Positions 61,151 to 64,000 of a stretch of 64,000 nucleotides of DNA are shown here, one piece after another. How positions within the stretch are numbered: the stretch's first letter is position 1; each line of letters opens with the position of its first letter. Made by a program: the position numbers and the translations under genes. The notes beneath the pieces were generated by a model, which ran no database searches, was not told the origin of the DNA, and saw only the letters and a program-made list of their open reading frames with translations. Source of the stretch: CAWIHK01 sp963835935 (GTDB lineage: Bacteria; Bacteroidota; Ignavibacteria; UBA10030; CAVZMI01); assembly GCA_963835935.1 (NCBI GenBank), contig CAWIHK010000001.1, forward strand, positions 620,001-684,000. Direction: 5' to 3'.

Positions 61151-61478
61151 TGATTCTGTTTATCTCAAGCATATTCGTGATGCAATTTAAAAAGTCCGAA
61201 GCTATACCCGGGAAATATCTTTTGCTTCGTTCAAAAAAGACACACTCATTCAGGACGCAGTGATTCGCCAAATCGAAATCATCGGGGAGGCTGCAAAGCG
61301 GCTATCCGAAAGAACTCGATTGGATAACAATGATGTACCCTGGGATGACATCACCGGAATGCGCGACAAATTGATTCATGATTATTTCGGCGTTGATATT
61401 GATAAAGTATGGCTCACTGTTCAGAACGATCTCCCATCCTTCAAGAAGCAAGTCAACCGCATTCTCAAATCTCTTTAA
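61140..61478 (+). pseudogene. HEPN toxin gene interrupted by a stop codon
   Basis: Reading from ATG gives MRRDDSVYLKHIRDAI, then TAA at 61188-61190. In the same frame the sequence continues KVRSYTREISFASFKKDTLI, then QDAVIRQIEIIGEAAKRLSE and RTRLDNNDVPWDDITGMRDK, with the RNase motif RDKLIHDYF (R-x4-H). Without the stop it would be a normal 112-residue HEPN domain. A nonsense mutation therefore probably disables it. A start further down (GTG at 61260) would miss the first helix. Confidence 0.85.
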
Positions 61479-61669
61479 CCTTTCGCATGGATCATTTGCT
61501 CTCCGGAGTAATCGAGTTCTGGTCAAGACGTTTGATTGTATGAAGCGAATGAAATAGATAGAATGAAGAATTTTGATTGACGACTTGTCCGCCGGAGCGA
61601 AGCGCAGGCGGAATGTGGAATGAGAAGAACGGCTACTGAAAAATACAGATGAAAATGAAAAAAGGATTT

Positions 61670-62020
61670 TCATTTCCTACTTTTACGTATGAGTTCCGTG
61701 ACTTTCGCGATGAGCTGTAAATCATCATCATTTTTCGCTCTTAGGAGTTTACGGATTGCTTTCTCCCGTTTATCACGTTGAAGAATAATACTATTCTCGC
61801 TTGTTTTGTCGAACGCGAAAAGTTCCGCCATCGAAACATGCAGCGCACGGGCAAGTTTTTCTAAGGTAAAGATGGAGGGTGAATTCTTCCCGCGTTCAAG
61901 AAGTCCTATAAAATTATCACTCAGTTCGCATTCTTCCGCTAGTTCGGATTGAGTAAGTCCTTTCACCATCCGGAGATGCTGAATTCGTTTGCCAAGTAAT
62001 TTGCTGATGTCCGAGGCCAT
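61670..62020 (-). CDS. XRE-family transcriptional regulator
   Basis: The 116-residue protein has a clear helix-turn-helix: LGKRIQHLRMVKGLTQSELA, EECELSDNFIGLLERGKNSP, then SIFTLEKLARALHVSMAELF. The C-terminal third is basic and helical (REKAIRKLLRAKNDDDLQLI). It is a phage-repressor-like or HipB-like regulator. Target unknown. It is transcribed away from the propeller gene. Confidence 0.85.
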   Translation of the reverse strand: MASDISKLLGKRIQHLRMVKGLTQSELAEECELSDNFIGLLERGKNSPSIFTLEKLARALHVSMAELFAFDKTSENSIILQRDKREKAIRKLLRAKNDDDLQLIAKVTELIRKSRK

Positions 62021-62130
62021 ATTGGTTTTTGTTTATAAAATAATCAATGGCAACACATCAACGTAGTAAATAATAGTTATAGCATATTCATACTTGACAA
62101 TAGCTTATAGTTATAATATCTTATCCGAAC

Positions 62131-62364
62131 ATAGAATTCATCGAACGCTACAAAGAACAGTGGATCATGGAGCGCCTTGGATATCGCTCACCTATCGAAT
62201 ATCGAATGGAAAAAGAAAACAAAAATTATTTCTTAAAAAGTGTTTCACTAATTGGGGCCAAGACAATTTTTTATAACGGCAAAACGAACGGCGTAATGCT
62301 AGCATACTGCTTGCTCATTATGCGGAATTGCCCATCACTATTGCATGAAAGGAAAAACAAATGA
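62131..62364 (+). pseudogene. remnant of an IS3-like transposase C-terminus
   Basis: The frame reads IEFIERYKEQWIMERLGYRS and PIEYRMEKENKNYF, resembling the ending of IS3-family OrfB proteins (RYN...LGYxSPxEYR). The rest, including any DDE core, is absent; the sequence after NKNYF (SLIGAKTIF) may derive from the element's terminal repeat. Overlaps the start of the propeller gene by four bases. Confidence 0.5.
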
Positions 62365-64000
62365 AAAACATTTTCCAGTTCCCATTTTTAGTGGTTTGCC
62401 TATTAACCATTACGAATCCATTGCATGCTCAATGGGTCAAAACCTATACCGGCGAATCGTATGAAACTGTCGGGGCTTTTGCCGCCTCTGGCACAAATCT
62501 CTTTGCCGGGATTTCTAATAGCGGCAACGGAATCTTACTTTCTAACGACAACGGCGAATACTGGGCTGTGGCAAATACTGGTTTGACGAATACTGATGTC
62601 AGTGCTCTTGCGGTTTCCGGTACGAATCTCTTTGCCGGAACTTATGGCGGCGGTGTCTTTCTTTCCACCAACAACGGCACAAGCTGGACACTAGTCAACA
62701 CAGGCTTGAAGGAACATTATGTCTTGTCTCTTGCCGTTTCGGGTACGAATCTCTTTGCGGGGACTGGCAACGGGGTTTTTCTTTCCACCAACAACGGCAC
62801 GAGCTGGAGTGCAGCCGGCTTGAATAACGAATGGGTCAGTAGTCTTACGGTCTCTGGCACGAATCTCTTTGCGAACGGGAACCTTCTTTCCACCAACAAC
62901 GGCACAAGTTGGAGTGCAACGAGTATGGTCGGTACTTTTGTGGTTTCCGGCACGAATCTCTTTTGCTTGACTGATAGCAGTGTCTTTCTTTCCACCAACA
63001 ATGGCACAAGCTGGAGTTCAACGAGTACAGGCTTGCCCCCTGTCGGTGTTATTGCAGTCTCTGGCGCTAATATTTTTGTTGCGACCTCTAACGGCGACGT
63101 ATTTCTTTCGACCAACAACGGTGCAAGCTGGACTGCGGTCGATACCGGCTTGCCAACCAATCTTTATTTCAATGCTCTTGCAGTCTTAGACACGAATCTC
63201 TTTGCCGGTACGGGACTAAACAGTGGTGCCAGTATTTGGAAACGACCGTTGTCGGAGATGACCAATCCTGAGTGGTTAAATTATACTACTTCAAATTCGG
63301 GCTTGCCTTCTAACATTGTCTCTTCAATAGCGATAGACGGTTCAGAAAATAAGTGGATTGGGACTTATGGTGGACTTGCTAAATTTGACGGCTCAAACTG
63401 GACTGTTTATACTACTTCAAATTCCGGCTTGCCTAATAACTATGTCAATTCAATAGCGATAGACGGTTCGAGGAATAAGTGGATCGGGACTGGTGGTGGC
63501 GGACTTGCTAAATATGACGGTACAACCTGGACGGTTTATACTTCTTTAAATTCAGGCTTGCCTGATAGCATTGTCACTTCAATAGCGATAGACGGTTCAG
63601 AAAATAAGTGGATTGGGACTTATGGTGGACTTGCTAAATTTGACGGAACAACCTGGACGGTTTATAATACTTCAAATTCGGGTTTGCCTAATGACACTGT
63701 CTCTTCAATAGCGATAGACGGTTCAGGGAATAAGTGGATTGGGACTGACGGTGGAGGTTTTGCCAAATATAACAGCACACTTTGGACGGTTTATAATACT
63801 TCAAATTCGGGTTTGCCTAATGACATTGTCTCTTCAATAGCGATAGACGGTTCAGGGAATAAGTGGATTGGGACTTATGGTGGACTTGCTAAATTTGACG
63901 GAACAACCTGGACGGTTTATAATACTTCAAATTCGGGCTTGCCTGATAACTATGTCTATTCAATAGCGATAGACAGTTCAGGGAATAAGTGGATCGGGAC
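62361..64000 (+). CDS. exported beta-propeller repeat protein (partial, runs off the window)
   Basis: An open frame of about 546 codons begins with a signal peptide (FLVVCLLTITNPLHAQ) after an AAGGA site and has no stop before the edge. Residues about 35-290 are BNR-like repeats VSGTNLFAGT...FLSTNNGTSWT in roughly 35-40 residue units. From about residue 305 a second repeat begins: YNTSNSGLPNDIVSSIAIDG, then SGNKWIGTYGGLAKFDGTTW, at 42-43 residues each, the two-component-regulator-propeller pattern. It is probably surface-exposed. The missing C-terminus may hold a secretion signal. Confidence 0.88.
   Translation, partial: MKNIFQFPFLVVCLLTITNPLHAQWVKTYTGESYETVGAFAASGTNLFAGISNSGNGILLSNDNGEYWAVANTGLTNTDVSALAVSGTNLFAGTYGGGVFLSTNNGTSWTLVNTGLKEHYVLSLAVSGTNLFAGTGNGVFLSTNNGTSWSAAGLNNEWVSSLTVSGTNLFANGNLLSTNNGTSWSATSMVGTFVVSGTNLFCLTDSSVFLSTNNGTSWSSTSTGLPPVGVIAVSGANIFVATSNGDVFLSTNNGASWTAVDTGLPTNLYFNALAVLDTNLFAGTGLNSGASIWKRPLSEMTNPEWLNYTTSNSGLPSNIVSSIAIDGSENKWIGTYGGLAKFDGSNWTVYTTSNSGLPNNYVNSIAIDGSRNKWIGTGGGGLAKYDGTTWTVYTSLNSGLPDSIVTSIAIDGSENKWIGTYGGLAKFDGTTWTVYNTSNSGLPNDTVSSIAIDGSGNKWIGTDGGGFAKYNSTLWTVYNTSNSGLPNDIVSSIAIDGSGNKWIGTYGGLAKFDGTTWTVYNTSNSGLPDNYVYSIAIDSSGNKWIG
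63282..64000 (+). repeat. 126/129-bp tandem coding repeats
   Basis: Unit boundaries marked by TATAATACTTCAAATTCGGG (or TATACT..) fall at 63282, 63408, 63537, 63663, 63792 and 63918, so units alternate 126 and 129 bases. The alternation reflects GTYGGLAKFD versus GTxGGGLAKYD (one extra Gly). Near-identical bases indicate recent duplication or gene conversion. Confidence 0.9.

Noticed and set aside
62361..64000. Interpretation of the 126/129-bp repeats as non-coding tandem satellites
   Set aside because: All units stay in one open frame, with a signal peptide and propeller motifs, so they are coding.

Overview
The window is about 64 kb of bacterial chromosome from a Gram-negative organism of roughly 40% G+C. 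Lipid A acyltransferase and heptosyltransferase genes, many signal peptides and lipoprotein signals, weak Shine-Dalgarno sequences, DUF6249/DUF6599-type proteins, a bacterial SUI1 protein and a large secreted propeller protein point to the FCB group (Bacteroidota/Ignavibacteriota side). That placement is an inference from gene content; no rRNA or other marker fixes it. No rRNA, CRISPR array, prophage or intact insertion sequence is visible. One tRNA-Gly(CCC) is present.

Layout. 1-1.2 kb: the end of a truncated gene, a decayed RelBE pair and a HigBA pair whose toxin has lost its C-terminus. 1.2-9.4 kb: a hypothetical gene, a HAD phosphatase, a lipoprotein, then xseA-xseB-dxs, a Gfo/Idh/MocA oxidoreductase and a secreted metallo-hydrolase. 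9.6-13.2 kb: a tight run of MFS transporter, SAM hydroxide adenosyltransferase, ribD and ribE. 13.3-19.4 kb: a DUF4160/DUF2442 pair, a UvrD/PcrA helicase, an APC permease, a lactonase-like protein and a small membrane protein. 19.7-22.8 kb: an ECF sigma/anti-sigma pair, BrnTA, a protein with homing-endonuclease-associated repeats, and the tRNA. 22.9-30.5 kb: metallophosphoesterase, aspartokinase, ClpC, MsrA, a lone HicB and a beta-phosphoglucomutase. 30.7-34.6 kb: a second DUF4160/DUF2442 pair, a tandem duplication of a Tat-exported DUF362 gene and a DUF6599 gene. 34.6-41.9 kb: a secreted cysteine-peptidase-like lipoprotein and a two-gene 2-hydroxyacyl-CoA dehydratase activase locus. 42-47.2 kb: two REP-associated tyrosine transposases (RAYTs), one embedded in a set of palindromic modules, with a Na+/solute symporter and an ORF6N protein. 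47.2-60.4 kb: DinB, SUI1, two more MFS transporters, DusB, a GxxExxY nuclease-like gene between inverted repeats, PolX, a LiaF-like protein, ferredoxin, Nth, and LpxL-WaaF for the outer membrane. 60.8-64 kb: an MNT/HEPN pair with a broken toxin, an XRE regulator, an IS3-like remnant and the start of a repeat-rich secreted propeller protein that runs off the end.

Three themes run across the housekeeping backbone. First, small palindromic repeats are abundant: GGGAGT-ACTCCC hairpin modules around one RAYT, a GTAG-type hairpin inside the other RAYT, two copies of a roughly 230-bp element with inverted ends, a GGTTAACC palindrome in two orientations and a CACGAAT/CTTCGGAAG family. The RAYT-REP arrangement at 42.6-43.6 kb is the best candidate for a distinctive system. 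Second, toxin-antitoxin modules are frequent but often damaged: RelBE, HigBA and MNT/HEPN each have a lesion in the toxin, and BrnTA is intact. Third, two DUF4160/DUF2442 couples recur as two-gene modules of unproven function. All calls come from reading the sequence; no database search was run.
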